Shown piece by piece: positions 8,232 through 18,261 of a DNA stretch of 64,000 bases. The notes under the pieces were generated by a model that was not told where the DNA came from, did not search any database, and saw only the letters and a list, made by a program, of their open reading frames with translations. The stretch's first letter is position 1, and each line of letters begins with the position of its first letter. Origin of the DNA: Salinimonas profundi (GTDB lineage Bacteria; Pseudomonadota; Gammaproteobacteria; Enterobacterales; Alteromonadaceae); contig NZ_JABBXD010000001.1 in NCBI RefSeq assembly GCF_014750655.1, positions 543,102 through 607,101 on the forward strand. Reading direction: 5' to 3'. The position numbers and the translations under genes are program-made.

Positions 8232-11084
8232 TTAGAACGAATAGTTAAACCCTAACAGGTAGTTGGCGCCATAGGACTGATGCAATGTTACCTGTCTGGC
8301 ATCAGTACCAGCAGTCTGAACATCTTCTTCATCAGTCAGGTTCTGCGCTTGCAGCGTAACTCGCAAGCCTTCCAGAGACTGGATGCCTGATTCGCTGAAG
8401 TCATAACCAATCTGCGCGTCAATAAATGTCCCGCCCTGGTTGGTAGAGTCAGACAGCGCAAGGCTCAGACCACGTGTTTCTGTCAGATAGCTTGAACGCT
8501 TAGTACCTGCTACACGGAATTCGAATCCGGCATTTTCGTAATACAGCGTCAAACTGTAGTTTTCATCTGACAAACCGGGAATACGCGTTTCAGTCGTACC
8601 CGGAGCGGCGTCAGCTTTACCATCCAGGAATGTGGCACTGGCAAACATACCAAAGCCTGTAAGCGATTCATGGATCAAATCAGCCGGCAGGCTTCCCTGG
8701 ATTTCATAACCTCTAACGAATCCTTCGTAACCATCTTCCGGGCGTGAACGTTCACCAACAAATAAAACGGGCGCCTGGTTGCCTGTTTCATCAGAACTTT
8801 GATGAATCTCAGGCATATAGAATTCAGTAAAGTCTGCTGCGACGGCATTACTTCTGTGCCAGTTCTTAAGATCTTTGAAGAAATAGGAAATAGCCACATA
8901 GCCAGTATCAGCAAAATAATTTTCATACGCTAAATCGATTTGATTTGCTTCATACGGCTTAAGTTCTGGGTTACCAGAGCTCGCGCCCCACGGGCTGTTA
9001 TCCGGATCATCACTTAAAATCTGCGCATCATTGTATGAGAAAGTGACCTGGCTGTTAGGGCGCATATCATCCATACGTGGACGTGTAAGCACCTTAGCAA
9101 GACCCAGTCGTACAAACTGGCCTTCTGCAATTTCAGCACTAAGGTTCAACGTTGGTAACATATCAGTATAATCTGTACCACCTGATACCGGTGTCGCTTC
9201 AACAAAGCCCAGGCTATCTGAGGTCGTAGCAAATCCTGTAGATTGCTGATCAGCATGAACAATTTGTAAGCCGACATTACCGCGGATGTAAATACCATCA
9301 AATTCGGTATCAAGGTCAAGTTTGGTGTACAGCGTGGTAAGCTCTTCATCAACGTTGTAAGTATCACCTAAACGGTCAGCCTGTACAGTTTGTGCATCTA
9401 ACTCGCTATAATAGCCACTGTTGTATAAGCCTAGTGAGTCATAAGCCAATACGCCTTCGATACCAACAAAATCAAGCGGTACTGTACCCAGTACATCAGG
9501 AATAGCTCCGTCATTCGGATACTCCGGCGCCGTCAGGTAGGCACCACGGTTAACCTTAGATTTAGAGCGATCAGAGAATATGGCACCGACCTCAATACCA
9601 GTCACCATGCCCCACTCCACAAAACCTTTTGTGCTTAAGCGATAAGTAGACAGCTCTTCTTCAAAAACAGGATCGTTAACAAACCCATCCTGCTGATCTG
9701 CAAAATAAAGACGATTTCCGTCAGCATCAATTAGTGTAGGTCCCCAGCTTTGCGGCCCCGCTAAGCGAATCAGTGACGGATCGGTCAAGTCAGCTGTAGG
9801 AATAGTCGGATGGTCTGAGAACATCACGCCATCACCGGTCATTTCCCAGGAACGCGCTGTTGCCACGCGACCTTCGGTACCTGCGCGACCAGTACCAGAA
9901 TAACTTTCTACATCGGTAATCGTCTTGTCAACTTTACCGGTAGAGATATCCGCGTTGATGCTCCAGTTGTCATTTAAAAGATATTCAACATTTAAACCAA
10001 ACGTTTTGAGTTCGGCATCCTGCTGGCGCACATCGTTACGGACAACGCTAAAGAAACCATTATGGTAAGCGCGTGTGGCCAGTCCGTCCTGAATTTCAGT
10101 GACAGTATAATCAACACCACCCCAGACTGGGCCACCTTCTTCCACACCACGACGCGCGTCGTCTTCAAGAAAATCGATGTAAAGTGCGTCGAACTGCATG
10201 TTGAGATTATCAGTAGGCGCCCATTGAATCACAGCAGCCAGAGAATCACGTTCCATCATCGCTGAGCGCGCAAAGCTGTCATGCCCGCCTAAGATTGCCG
10301 TACCTTCCGGAACTTCCAGACCATCAGCGCCTGTTCCAGCTTCAGCATTAGGATAGCCCCAACCGCGGAACTGTTGTTCCTGTCGCGGAGATTCCATCGT
10401 CGCAAATGTTAACGCTACGCCTAGCGTATCGTCAGCAAACTGATCGATGTAGTTGACTGAAACACGGTGACCATTGTCGTCGAAATCCGGGTTAGCGGCA
10501 TCTTCAGCATTTTGTTCATAAGTACCATTGATGGTAAACGTTTGCTCTGCAACCAGTGGTTTTACGGTTTGCAGATCAACGGAGCCACCGATATTTTGCG
10601 TGGTCATACCCGCTTCAGGCGTTTTATAAACAAGAATATTTGAGATGATCTCGGTAGGATACAGATCGAACTCAACACCACGGTTATCACCCATACCTAG
10701 CAGCTCGCGGCCGTTTAACGAGGTACCCACGTAGTTCTCGTTGAAACCACGTACAGAAATACCACTGGTACGGCCGTTGCGACGCTCACCTGATAGGCCT
10801 GGCAATCGTGCCAGAGATTCTGCGATACTGGTGTCAGGAAGTTTACCGATATCTTCTGCTGACAGCGCTTCAACGATGGACGTGTTATCCATCTTAATCG
10901 CCTGGGCGCGTTGCAGGCTGCCGCGAATACCAGAAACTTCGATAACTTCAACAGCAGGTTCATTTGGCTGCGCAGTATCATCTTGCTGAGCAAGGGCCGG
11001 AGCACTGATTGCTCCCAGACCGCTAGCGATAAGAGCAGCGTTAATCATATTTGGTTTAAAGTGTTTCATTTGTAGGTGTCCCAT
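8232..11084 (-). CDS. TonB-dependent outer-membrane receptor (polysaccharide type)
   Basis: A 950-residue receptor of the large TonB-dependent subfamily (TIGR01782-like) that imports oligosaccharides across the outer membrane using TonB energy. A signal peptide ends at SAPALAQ. The TonB-box/plug region starts at VEVIEVSGIRGSLQRAQ and contains LPDTSIAESLARLPGLS, SVRGFNENY and IGGSVDLQT. The C-terminus YLLGFNYSF ends in an aromatic residue as needed for barrel assembly. Two starts are possible: ATG at 11084, or ATG at 11069 (MKHFKPN), which gives a more usual signal peptide. It converges on the GH16 operon, suggesting uptake of the glucan fragments; this substrate link is inference. A LacI-type palindrome lies upstream at 11182-11203. 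Confidence 0.93.
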   Translation of the reverse strand: MGHLQMKHFKPNMINAALIASGLGAISAPALAQQDDTAQPNEPAVEVIEVSGIRGSLQRAQAIKMDNTSIVEALSAEDIGKLPDTSIAESLARLPGLSGERRNGRTSGISVRGFNENYVGTSLNGRELLGMGDNRGVEFDLYPTEIISNILVYKTPEAGMTTQNIGGSVDLQTVKPLVAEQTFTINGTYEQNAEDAANPDFDDNGHRVSVNYIDQFADDTLGVALTFATMESPRQEQQFRGWGYPNAEAGTGADGLEVPEGTAILGGHDSFARSAMMERDSLAAVIQWAPTDNLNMQFDALYIDFLEDDARRGVEEGGPVWGGVDYTVTEIQDGLATRAYHNGFFSVVRNDVRQQDAELKTFGLNVEYLLNDNWSINADISTGKVDKTITDVESYSGTGRAGTEGRVATARSWEMTGDGVMFSDHPTIPTADLTDPSLIRLAGPQSWGPTLIDADGNRLYFADQQDGFVNDPVFEEELSTYRLSTKGFVEWGMVTGIEVGAIFSDRSKSKVNRGAYLTAPEYPNDGAIPDVLGTVPLDFVGIEGVLAYDSLGLYNSGYYSELDAQTVQADRLGDTYNVDEELTTLYTKLDLDTEFDGIYIRGNVGLQIVHADQQSTGFATTSDSLGFVEATPVSGGTDYTDMLPTLNLSAEIAEGQFVRLGLAKVLTRPRMDDMRPNSQVTFSYNDAQILSDDPDNSPWGASSGNPELKPYEANQIDLAYENYFADTGYVAISYFFKDLKNWHRSNAVAADFTEFYMPEIHQSSDETGNQAPVLFVGERSRPEDGYEGFVRGYEIQGSLPADLIHESLTGFGMFASATFLDGKADAAPGTTETRIPGLSDENYSLTLYYENAGFEFRVAGTKRSSYLTETRGLSLALSDSTNQGGTFIDAQIGYDFSESGIQSLEGLRVTLQAQNLTDEEDVQTAGTDARQVTLHQSYGANYLLGFNYSF

Positions 11085-11453
11085 TACTATCCACAGAACC
11101 CTGCCCTTATTGTTATCTCTCTGGCAGGCAAGATGTAAAATTTCAGGATAAATCCTATCCCCAAGCCTTCCCTGCTACAATATTATGCATACGTATTCAT
11201 AATTTTATTTATACATCTGATTAACAGAAGTAAGTCCTCTTGTTACATGATATTTTCATCAATCTCACTTTAAGTTTATGTATTTTAAGGATTTTTATTT
11301 TTTAAGACCAAAAGGATCATGCCAAATTTTAAAAATTAATTAACGGGGAGATTGAAGAAGATCAGGTGTTAACCGGGGATTAAAATATGCATTTTTTATT
11401 ACTAACGACGCTATCGTACTGATTGTAATAATGAGAGGTAGATTTTCGGACAT
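11085..11453. other. Receptor promoter region, no gene
   Basis: AT-rich spacer between the receptor gene and the sucD terminator. It holds the palindrome at 11182-11203 and presumably the receptor promoter. No open frame here looks coding. Confidence 0.6.
11182..11203. promoter_or_regulatory. LacI-type palindromic operator upstream of the TonB receptor
   Basis: A 22-base near-perfect palindrome in two pieces, ATTATGCATAC followed by GTATTCATAAT, with only one mismatched pair and a central CG. Central CG palindromes of this length are typical of LacI-family operators. It sits about 100 bases upstream of the receptor start. The sequence differs from the TGTAAGCGCT sites of the GH16 operon, so a different repressor is implied. 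Confidence 0.7.
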
Positions 11454-11481
11454 AAAAAAGCCCGCCAATAAGCGGGCTTTT
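11454..11481 (-). terminator. Terminator of the suc operon
   Basis: Perfect stem AAGCCCGC/GCGGGCTT around a short loop, with an A-run on the left that becomes a T-run on the minus strand, 17 bases after the sucD stop codon. Confidence 0.92.
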
Positions 11482-11497
11482 ATGATGGATTGGCTGA

Positions 11498-12370
11498 TTA
11501 CCAGCCTGTTGCTTCACGCAATGCTTTACCGATATCGGCAAGTGAGCGAACGGTTTTAACACCCGCATCTTCCAGAGCTGCAAATTTCTCGTCAGCAGTA
11601 CCTTTACCGCCTGCGATGATTGCACCTGCGTGACCCATGCGCTTACCCGGAGGTGCCGTCACACCAGCGATGTAAGAAACAACAGGTTTAGTCACATTCT
11701 CTTTGATGAAAGCTGCGGCTTCTTCTTCGGCAGTACCACCAATTTCACCAATCATGACAATGGCTTCAGTCTGAGGATCGTCCTGGAACAATTTCAGAAT
11801 GTCGATGAAGTTTGAACCCGGAATAGGGTCACCACCGATACCAACACACGTAGACTGGCCAAAACCTTCATCAGTGGTTTGCTTAACGGCTTCATAAGTC
11901 AGTGTGCCAGAACGCGATACGATACCCACTTTACCTGGCTTGTGGATGTGACCAGGCATGATGCCGATTTTGCTCTCTCCCGGTGTGATTACACCCGGGC
12001 AGTTTGGACCGATAAGGCGTACACCCTTGGCATCAACGTACTCTTTCACGTAGAGCATATCCAGCGTCGGGATACCTTCAGTGATACAAACGATGAGCTC
12101 AATGCCAGCGTCTGCCGCTTCAACGATAGAATCTTTACAGAAAGGCGCTGGTACATAGATTACAGATGCTGTTGCACCCGTTTTCTCTACTGCTTCACGC
12201 ACTGTATTAAATACAGGCAGACCCAGGTGCTCAGTGCCACCTTTACCAGGTGTAACACCACCAACCATTTGCGTACCGTACGCAATGGCCTGCTCTGAGT
12301 GGAACGTGCCCTGTCCGCCAGTAAAACCCTGGCAGATTACTTTTGTATCTTTATTAATTAAAACTGACAT
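11498..12370 (-). CDS. sucD: Succinyl-CoA synthetase alpha subunit
   Basis: With SucC it interconverts succinyl-CoA and succinate, coupled to nucleoside triphosphate formation, in the TCA cycle. It has 290 residues, close to the E. coli length. The CoA-binding Rossmann domain is at the N-terminus ([18 protein letters not shown], with GGVTPGKGG), and the phosphohistidine lies in GHAGAI (H247). Its ATG overlaps the sucC stop by one base (TAATG), so translation is coupled. Last gene of the suc block, followed by a clear terminator. Confidence 0.98.
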   Translation of the reverse strand: MSVLINKDTKVICQGFTGGQGTFHSEQAIAYGTQMVGGVTPGKGGTEHLGLPVFNTVREAVEKTGATASVIYVPAPFCKDSIVEAADAGIELIVCITEGIPTLDMLYVKEYVDAKGVRLIGPNCPGVITPGESKIGIMPGHIHKPGKVGIVSRSGTLTYEAVKQTTDEGFGQSTCVGIGGDPIPGSNFIDILKLFQDDPQTEAIVMIGEIGGTAEEEAAAFIKENVTKPVVSYIAGVTAPPGKRMGHAGAIIAGGKGTADEKFAALEDAGVKTVRSLADIGKALREATGW

Positions 12371-13536
12371 TATTTGCCCTCCGCTGCTGCAACAACTTTC
12401 TGCGCCGCATCGGTTAGCGATTCAGCAGCAATAATATCCAGACCTGAGTTCGCAAGAACGTCACGGCCCAAATCAGCATTGGTGCCTTCAAGACGAACAA
12501 CAACTGGCACTTTAACACCTACTTCTTTAACAGCACCGATGATACCTTCTGCAATCATATCGCAACGAACGATACCGCCGAAGATGTTAACCAGAACGGC
12601 TTTAACATTGTCATCAGACAGGATGATTTTGAATGCTTCTGCAACACGCTCTTTGGTTGCGCCACCACCAACATCCAAGAAGTTAGCTGGCTTGCCGCCA
12701 TGCAGATTAACGATGTCCATAGTTCCCATGGCCAGGCCTGCACCATTAACCATACAACCTACATTGCCATCCAATGCTACATAGTTCAGCTCGTATTGTG
12801 CTGCATGCGCCTCACGTGAATCTTCTTGTGAAGGATCGTGCATTGCTTTTACTTTAGGCTGACGATACAACGCGTTGCCGTCGATACCAACCTTCGCATC
12901 CAGACAGTGCAGATTGCCGTCGGTCTTGATAACCAGTGGGTTAATTTCGATTAGCGCGACGTCAAGTTCTTCAAACATTTTCGCCAGACCCATGAAGATC
13001 TTAACAAATTGTTTGATTTGATCACCTTCAAGACCCAGTTTGAACGCCATTTCACGTGCCTGGTAAGGCTGTGGGCCAACAATAGGATCAATCTCAGCTT
13101 TCAGAATTTTCTCTGGCGTTTCTTCTGCAACGGTTTCAATTTCAACACCGCCTTCAGTAGACGCCATGAAAACGACGCGGCGTGTGCCACGGTCTACAAC
13201 AGCACCAAGATACAACTCATTTGCAATATCAGTACAAGACTCAACCAGAATCTTGCTCACCGGCTGACCATTTTCGTCAGTCTGGAAAGTTACCAGATTC
13301 TTGCCCAGCCAGTTTTCAGCGAAAGCACGAATATCATCTTTGCTTTTGAACAGCTTTACGCCGCCCGCTTTACCGCGACCACCTGCGTGGACCTGACATT
13401 TTACAACCCATTCTTCACCGCCGATGCGGTCTGCAGCTTCTACAGCGCCGTCGGCTGTATCAGAAGCGTATCCTTCAGAAACAGGCAAGCCGTATTCTTT
13501 GAACAGCTGCTTACCTTGGTATTCATGCAAATTCAT
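12370..13536 (-). CDS. sucC: Succinyl-CoA synthetase beta subunit
   Basis: Nucleotide-binding subunit of succinyl-CoA synthetase, 388 residues, the same length as the E. coli protein. It begins [19 protein letters not shown] and carries the ATP-grasp domain ([16 protein letters not shown]) and the GGIVRCD loop near the C-terminus that meets the alpha subunit. RBS GGAAAGAAACACC-like sequence precedes the ATG at 13536. A 159-base structured spacer separates it from sucB, and sucD overlaps its stop. Confidence 0.98.
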   Translation of the reverse strand: MNLHEYQGKQLFKEYGLPVSEGYASDTADGAVEAADRIGGEEWVVKCQVHAGGRGKAGGVKLFKSKDDIRAFAENWLGKNLVTFQTDENGQPVSKILVESCTDIANELYLGAVVDRGTRRVVFMASTEGGVEIETVAEETPEKILKAEIDPIVGPQPYQAREMAFKLGLEGDQIKQFVKIFMGLAKMFEELDVALIEINPLVIKTDGNLHCLDAKVGIDGNALYRQPKVKAMHDPSQEDSREAHAAQYELNYVALDGNVGCMVNGAGLAMGTMDIVNLHGGKPANFLDVGGGATKERVAEAFKIILSDDNVKAVLVNIFGGIVRCDMIAEGIIGAVKEVGVKVPVVVRLEGTNADLGRDVLANSGLDIIAAESLTDAAQKVVAAAEGK

Positions 13537-13596
13537 GGTGTTTCTTTCCGATTATTAGTAAGACAAAAGCCGCTTTAAGCGACTTGATTAACTTGA

Positions 13597-13626
13597 CTGA
13601 CTACGCGAGCGATTCTCGGTAGTCAG
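13597..13626. other. Strong hairpin in the sucB-sucC spacer
   Basis: CTGACTAC (13597-13604) pairs perfectly with GTAGTCAG (13619-13626), and an inner CGAG/CTCG adds four more pairs across one bulged base. No T-run follows on the minus strand, so it is not a normal terminator; it may be a processing or stability element in the suc mRNA. Confidence 0.6.
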
Positions 13627-13634
13627 CGTTGTGC

Positions 13635-13670
13635 CAGATGCGACCCAAGCATACCTTCAGGCAGCATCTG
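13635..13670. other. Second inverted repeat in the sucB-sucC spacer
   Basis: CAGATGC (13635-13641) and GCATCTG (13664-13670) are exact inverted repeats with a 22-base loop, 26 bases from the end of sucB. With the hairpin at 13597-13626 it makes this spacer highly structured. Confidence 0.5.
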
Positions 13671-13695
13671 CACACAATTCACTGAGACGAAAGTC

Positions 13696-15261
13696 TTAAA
13701 CGTCTAAAAGAAGACGTGTTGGATCTTCCAGCATTTCTTTCACTGTGACCAAGAATCCAACTGACTCTTTACCGTCGATGATGCGGTGGTCATACGATAA
13801 TGCTAGATACATCATCGGCAGAATCTCTACTTTACCATTGACCGCCATAGGACGATCCTGGATTTTATGCATACCCAGTATCGCACTTTGCGGCGGATTG
13901 ATGATAGGCGTAGACATCAGTGAACCAAAAACACCACCATTAGTGATGGTAAAGTTACCACCCTGAAGCTCTGCCATTGACAACTTGCCATCGCGACCTT
14001 TAATTGCCAGCTCTTTGATGCCTTTTTCTACACCCGCCATGCCCAGAGTATCTGTATCTTTCAATACAGGTGTCACCAAGCCTCGAGGTGTTGAAACAGC
14101 AATAGAGATGTCAAAGTAGTTATGATAACAGATATCGTCACCATCTAGCGATGCGTTTACTTCGGGGAAGCGCTTGAGGGCTTCGGTCACGGCTTTTACG
14201 TAAAATGACATAAAGCCAAGACGTATACCATGACGCTTCTCAAAGCTATCCTGATACTGCTTACGAAGTTCCATGATAGGTTTCATATTAACTTCGTTGA
14301 ACGTTGTCAGCATTGCTGTAGAGTTTTTCGCTTCAAGAAGACGATTAGCAATGGTCTTACGCAAACGTGTCATTGGTACACGTTTTTCTGTGCGTTCACC
14401 GGCAGGCGCCTCAGACGGTGCTGATTGCGTTTCGGCTTTAGACTGTCCGCCACTACTTGCTTCGCTTTTGCCTGATTTCAGATATTTCTCGACATCTTCT
14501 TTGGTAATTTTACCGTTTTTACCCGTACCTTTTACGTCAGAAGCGCTAATGCCTTTTTCGGCAAGCAGACGACGAACAGACGGACTCAATGCATCACTGT
14601 CTGACTCTGCACCGGCATCGGTCGAGCCTTCCTCAACCTGCGCTGAGCTTTGCGATGCACCACCTTCAGAGAATTTTGCAATAACCTCTTCAGCGGTAAC
14701 AGTAGCGCCTTCTTCTGCAAGAATCTCTGACACCGAGCCATCGGCAGGCGCCACGACTTCCAGAACAACCTTGTCAGTTTCAATATCAACCAGGTTCTGA
14801 TCACGGCTTACCTGTTCACCCACAGACACGTGCCAGGTCGCAATGGTCGCATCCGCCACAGACTCAGGCAGTACAGGCACCTTCACGTCGCTCGTTTTGC
14901 CACCTTTACTTTCTGTTTTAGCTTCTGTTTTTTCCGAAGACTTTTCATCATCTGATGATGAGTCGCTGCTGTCAGATGACGCAGATTTTTCTTCGCTATC
15001 AGCATCTTTGCTTTCAGCTTTGCCGTTCTCATCAAGCTTCGCGATAACCTGCTCACCCAGAACAGTTTCACCTTCATCATCGATGATTTCGCTGATGACG
15101 CCGTCTGCAGGTGCGACAACTTCCAAAACAACTTTATCTGTTTCAATATCAACCAGGTTCTGGTCGCGTTTTACCGTGTCACCGGGCTTAACATGCCAGG
15201 TTGCAATCGTGGCATCGGCAACTGACTCAGGTAAGACCGGAACTTTAATCTCTATTGTCAT
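13696..15261 (-). CDS. sucB: Dihydrolipoyl succinyltransferase, E2 of 2-oxoglutarate dehydrogenase, with two lipoyl domains
   Basis: Core E2 of the 2-oxoglutarate dehydrogenase complex; transfers succinyl from lipoyl to CoA. It has 521 residues against about 405 in E. coli because it carries two nearly identical lipoyl domains (about 2-77 and 126-200; lipoyl lysines K43 and K164 in [11 protein letters not shown]). An acidic Ser/Glu/Lys linker joins them. The peripheral-subunit-binding domain is about 225-262 ([20 protein letters not shown]), then the catalytic domain with [11 protein letters not shown]. Start is the ATG at 15261 (RBS AAGGAA), three bases inside the GTG-initiated frame. Nine bases separate it from the sucA stop. 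Confidence 0.97.
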   Translation of the reverse strand: MTIEIKVPVLPESVADATIATWHVKPGDTVKRDQNLVDIETDKVVLEVVAPADGVISEIIDDEGETVLGEQVIAKLDENGKAESKDADSEEKSASSDSSDSSSDDEKSSEKTEAKTESKGGKTSDVKVPVLPESVADATIATWHVSVGEQVSRDQNLVDIETDKVVLEVVAPADGSVSEILAEEGATVTAEEVIAKFSEGGASQSSAQVEEGSTDAGAESDSDALSPSVRRLLAEKGISASDVKGTGKNGKITKEDVEKYLKSGKSEASSGGQSKAETQSAPSEAPAGERTEKRVPMTRLRKTIANRLLEAKNSTAMLTTFNEVNMKPIMELRKQYQDSFEKRHGIRLGFMSFYVKAVTEALKRFPEVNASLDGDDICYHNYFDISIAVSTPRGLVTPVLKDTDTLGMAGVEKGIKELAIKGRDGKLSMAELQGGNFTITNGGVFGSLMSTPIINPPQSAILGMHKIQDRPMAVNGKVEILPMMYLALSYDHRIIDGKESVGFLVTVKEMLEDPTRLLLDV

Positions 15262-15270
15262 CACTGTTCC

Positions 15271-18090
15271 TTATTTAATCGTGAGTGCGTCTTCAACCAG
15301 AGCTTTTTGTTGCTGGTTGTGGACTGATACATAACCTACCGCAGGTGAAGCCGATGCTTCACGGCCGGCATAAGATAACTTGGCGCCTTCAGGAATGGTC
15401 GCCCAGAAGTGGTGCTGGCTGTTATACCATGCGCCCTGATTCTGCGGCTCTTCCTGACACCAAACCCAATCTTTCACGTGGCTGTAATTGGCCACTACTT
15501 TAGCACATTCTTCTGAAGGGAATGGGTAAAGCTGCTCCAAACGTATAATGGCAACGTCTGTTTGCTCATTTTTGCGACGCTGATCCAGTAAGTCGTAATA
15601 GACTTTGCCCGAACACATCACAACACGCTTCACATCAGACGGATCCAGTTCATCGATTTCGCCAATAACATTATGGAATACGCCGGACGCTAATTCCTCA
15701 AGTGATGAGGTCGCCTGAGCGTGACGAAGCAATGATTTGGGTGACATAACAATCAGCGGCTTACGCATAGGGCGTAGCATCTGACGGCGCAGCATATTAA
15801 ATACCTGAGCCGGCGTCGAGGGCACACAAACCTGCCAGTTGTGATCGGCACACATTTGCAGAAAACGTTCAAGACGGGCTGAACTATGTTCCGGTCCCTG
15901 CCCCTCATAACCATGAGGCAGTAAGACTGTCAATCCACACAACCGGCCCCATTTTGCTTCACCAGAGCTTAAGAACTGGTCAAACACAACCTGTGCGCCG
16001 TTGGCGAAGTCACCAAATTGTGCTTCCCAGATTGTCAGACAGCTTGGCTCCGCTGTGGCAAAACCGTATTCAAAGGCCATAACGGCTTCTTCTGACAACA
16101 CTGAATCATAAATTTCGATAGCGCCCTGACCGTCACGAATATTTTGTAACGGCATATAGGTTGAGCCATCGGTTTGATTATGCAAGACAGCATGACGATG
16201 AAAGAAAGTCCCGCGACCCGAATCCTGACCGGTCAGACGAATGCTTGTTCCTCTGTCCACAAGATCTGCGTAAGCCAGATTTTCTGCCATACCCCAGTCG
16301 ATACGCTTTTCACCGGCGGTCATCGCCTTACGGTCCTGATACAGCTTGTTTACCCGAGAGTGTAGCTTTACATCCTCAGGGTATGAGCTGATTTTCTCGC
16401 TTAGTTCTTTAAGCTTGTCGATACTGATCTCATGGTCATATTCAACGTCCCAGTCATGACCAATAAACGGAGACCAGTCAACAGAATGCTCTGTCATAGG
16501 TCGCCATTCATCAACAACGCATGCACCATGATCCAATGCGGCGCGGTAATCTTCGAGCATTTTATCTGCATCACGCTGCTCAATGACCCCTTCAGCGATC
16601 AGCTGGTCCGCGTACAAGACGCGTGGCACTGGATGCTTCTTGATTTTTTGATACATCAGAGGCTGTGTGGCGTTAGGTTCATCGGCTTCGTTATGGCCGT
16701 GACGACGATAACAGACCAAATCAATTACCACATCTTTCTTGAACTTATTGCGGTACTCAAGCGCCAGCTTGGTGACAAATGCTACTGCTTCCGGGTCATC
16801 AGAGTTTACATGGAAAATCGGCGCCTGCACCATTTTCGCAATATCAGTACAATATTGCGTTGAGCGGGTATCTTCCAGTTTTGATGTTGTAAAACCAACC
16901 TGATTATTAATGACGATGCGAACCGTTCCGCCGACCGCAAAACCACGGGTCTGAGACATATTAAATGTCTCCTGGACCACGCCTTGCCCTGCAATCGCCG
17001 AATCACCGTGAATGGTGATAGGCAACACTTTGCTTGAGTCATTATTACGACGAACCAGACGCGCACGCACCGACCCCATTACCACAGGGTTTACAATCTC
17101 AAGGTGAGAGGGGTTGAATGCTAGCGCCAGGTGAACATTTCCACCGGGAGTGGCAAAATCTGACGAATAGCCCGCGTGATACTTAACATCACCAGAACCC
17201 AGACTGTCATCGTGCTTACCAGCAAACTCGTCAAACAGCACCGACGGGTTTTTGCCCAGTACATTAACAAGAACGTTTAAGCGGCCACGGTGCGCCATGC
17301 CCACTACAACTTCTTTGGCTCCTGCGGTCCCCGCTTCGCTGATTAATCCCTTAAGCATAGGAATTAACGCATCACCGCCTTCCAGTGAAAAACGTTTAGC
17401 GCCTGGGAATTTGGAGCTTAAGTATTTTTCCATACCATCAGCAGCGACCAAATCTTTAAGAATTTGTTTTTTCTTATCGGTACTGATTTCTGGTTTTGCC
17501 TGTACGGACTCAATTTTTTGCTGCAACCACCGTTTCTGTTCGGTATCGGTGATATGCATATATTCTGCACCGATAGATCCACAATAAGTGCGGTTTAGCG
17601 ACTTAAACAAATCGCCCAGAGACATCGACTCGCCATTATAGGCATAAGAACCTGTATTGAACCGAATATCAAAATCATCTTCAGACAGATTATGGTGAGC
17701 CAGCTCCAAATCACGCACCCGTGGCTGTTGCCACAATCCTAAAGGATCAAGGTTGGCGTGCTGGTGACCACGAAAACGGTAGGCATTAATTAATTGAAGT
17801 ACTTTGACCTGACGTCCGTCAGAGGACGTCGCCCCTTCCTGAGAAGGGATAGTCATTCGCGCCGTTGGCCCTAATGCGGCTAGCTTTTTAAACTGGTCGC
17901 GAATCACTGAGTGATTTTTTTCCAGCTCTGCACCTTCAACTTTGGGCAGGCTATCGAAGACTTGTCGCCAGGAATCTGAAACACTTTGCGGATCTTCGAG
18001 GTATGCTTCGTACAATTCTTCGACATAGGCGGCGTTCGCGCCAGCCATGTGCGATGAATCCCACCACGCTTTCATCTCGCTTTCTTGCAT
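15271..18090 (-). CDS. sucA: 2-oxoglutarate dehydrogenase E1
   Basis: Thiamine-diphosphate-dependent decarboxylase of the 2-oxoglutarate dehydrogenase complex, 939 residues (E. coli 933). Landmarks: the N-terminal MQESEMKAWWDSSHMAGANA segment that contacts E2, the HRGRLNVLVNVLGK substrate-binding stretch, GDSAIAGQGVVQETFNMS in the cofactor site, and the C-terminal transketolase-like half with LLPHGYEGQGPEHSSARLER. It heads the sucA-sucB-sucCD part of the block; an intrinsic terminator lies between sdhB and this gene, so its own promoter is expected in 18091-18185. Confidence 0.98.
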   Translation of the reverse strand: MQESEMKAWWDSSHMAGANAAYVEELYEAYLEDPQSVSDSWRQVFDSLPKVEGAELEKNHSVIRDQFKKLAALGPTARMTIPSQEGATSSDGRQVKVLQLINAYRFRGHQHANLDPLGLWQQPRVRDLELAHHNLSEDDFDIRFNTGSYAYNGESMSLGDLFKSLNRTYCGSIGAEYMHITDTEQKRWLQQKIESVQAKPEISTDKKKQILKDLVAADGMEKYLSSKFPGAKRFSLEGGDALIPMLKGLISEAGTAGAKEVVVGMAHRGRLNVLVNVLGKNPSVLFDEFAGKHDDSLGSGDVKYHAGYSSDFATPGGNVHLALAFNPSHLEIVNPVVMGSVRARLVRRNNDSSKVLPITIHGDSAIAGQGVVQETFNMSQTRGFAVGGTVRIVINNQVGFTTSKLEDTRSTQYCTDIAKMVQAPIFHVNSDDPEAVAFVTKLALEYRNKFKKDVVIDLVCYRRHGHNEADEPNATQPLMYQKIKKHPVPRVLYADQLIAEGVIEQRDADKMLEDYRAALDHGACVVDEWRPMTEHSVDWSPFIGHDWDVEYDHEISIDKLKELSEKISSYPEDVKLHSRVNKLYQDRKAMTAGEKRIDWGMAENLAYADLVDRGTSIRLTGQDSGRGTFFHRHAVLHNQTDGSTYMPLQNIRDGQGAIEIYDSVLSEEAVMAFEYGFATAEPSCLTIWEAQFGDFANGAQVVFDQFLSSGEAKWGRLCGLTVLLPHGYEGQGPEHSSARLERFLQMCADHNWQVCVPSTPAQVFNMLRRQMLRPMRKPLIVMSPKSLLRHAQATSSLEELASGVFHNVIGEIDELDPSDVKRVVMCSGKVYYDLLDQRRKNEQTDVAIIRLEQLYPFPSEECAKVVANYSHVKDWVWCQEEPQNQGAWYNSQHHFWATIPEGAKLSYAGREASASPAVGYVSVHNQQQKALVEDALTIK

Positions 18091-18185
18091 TTTTGTGCCT
18101 TGCTACGTTTTTAGAAACTGAAATAACACGAGACGCTATTATGACTGTTATTTGCAACAGAACCAACCATTTAGGTCACGTATAT

Positions 18186-18218
18186 AAAAAAATAGCCATC
18201 CGTAACCGGATGGCCATT
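18186..18218 (-). terminator. Terminator between sdhCDAB and sucA
   Basis: On the minus strand, AATGGCCATCCG pairs with CGGATGGCTATT (one G-T/wobble position) around GTTA and is followed by seven T residues. It lies about 45 bases after the sdhB stop and about 95 bases before sucA, so it can separate the two transcripts or act as a partial terminator. Confidence 0.88.
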
Positions 18219-18261
18219 TAGAGCATCACATTCTGTAAAACTTCAGTTTACAGAAAAATAA

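Noticed and set aside
13009..13578. 189-codon frame opposite sucC
   Set aside because: Lies fully within the well-supported sucC gene and has no recognisable domain.
14843..15334. Ser-rich 163-codon frame opposite sucB
   Set aside because: Exact antisense shadow of the lipoyl repeats and acidic linker of sucB.
18191..18218. GGATGGCC hairpin similar to the one at 42988-43008, as a possible dispersed repeat
   Set aside because: Both are short terminator stems followed by T-runs; only the core is shared, so there is no evidence of a mobile repeat.
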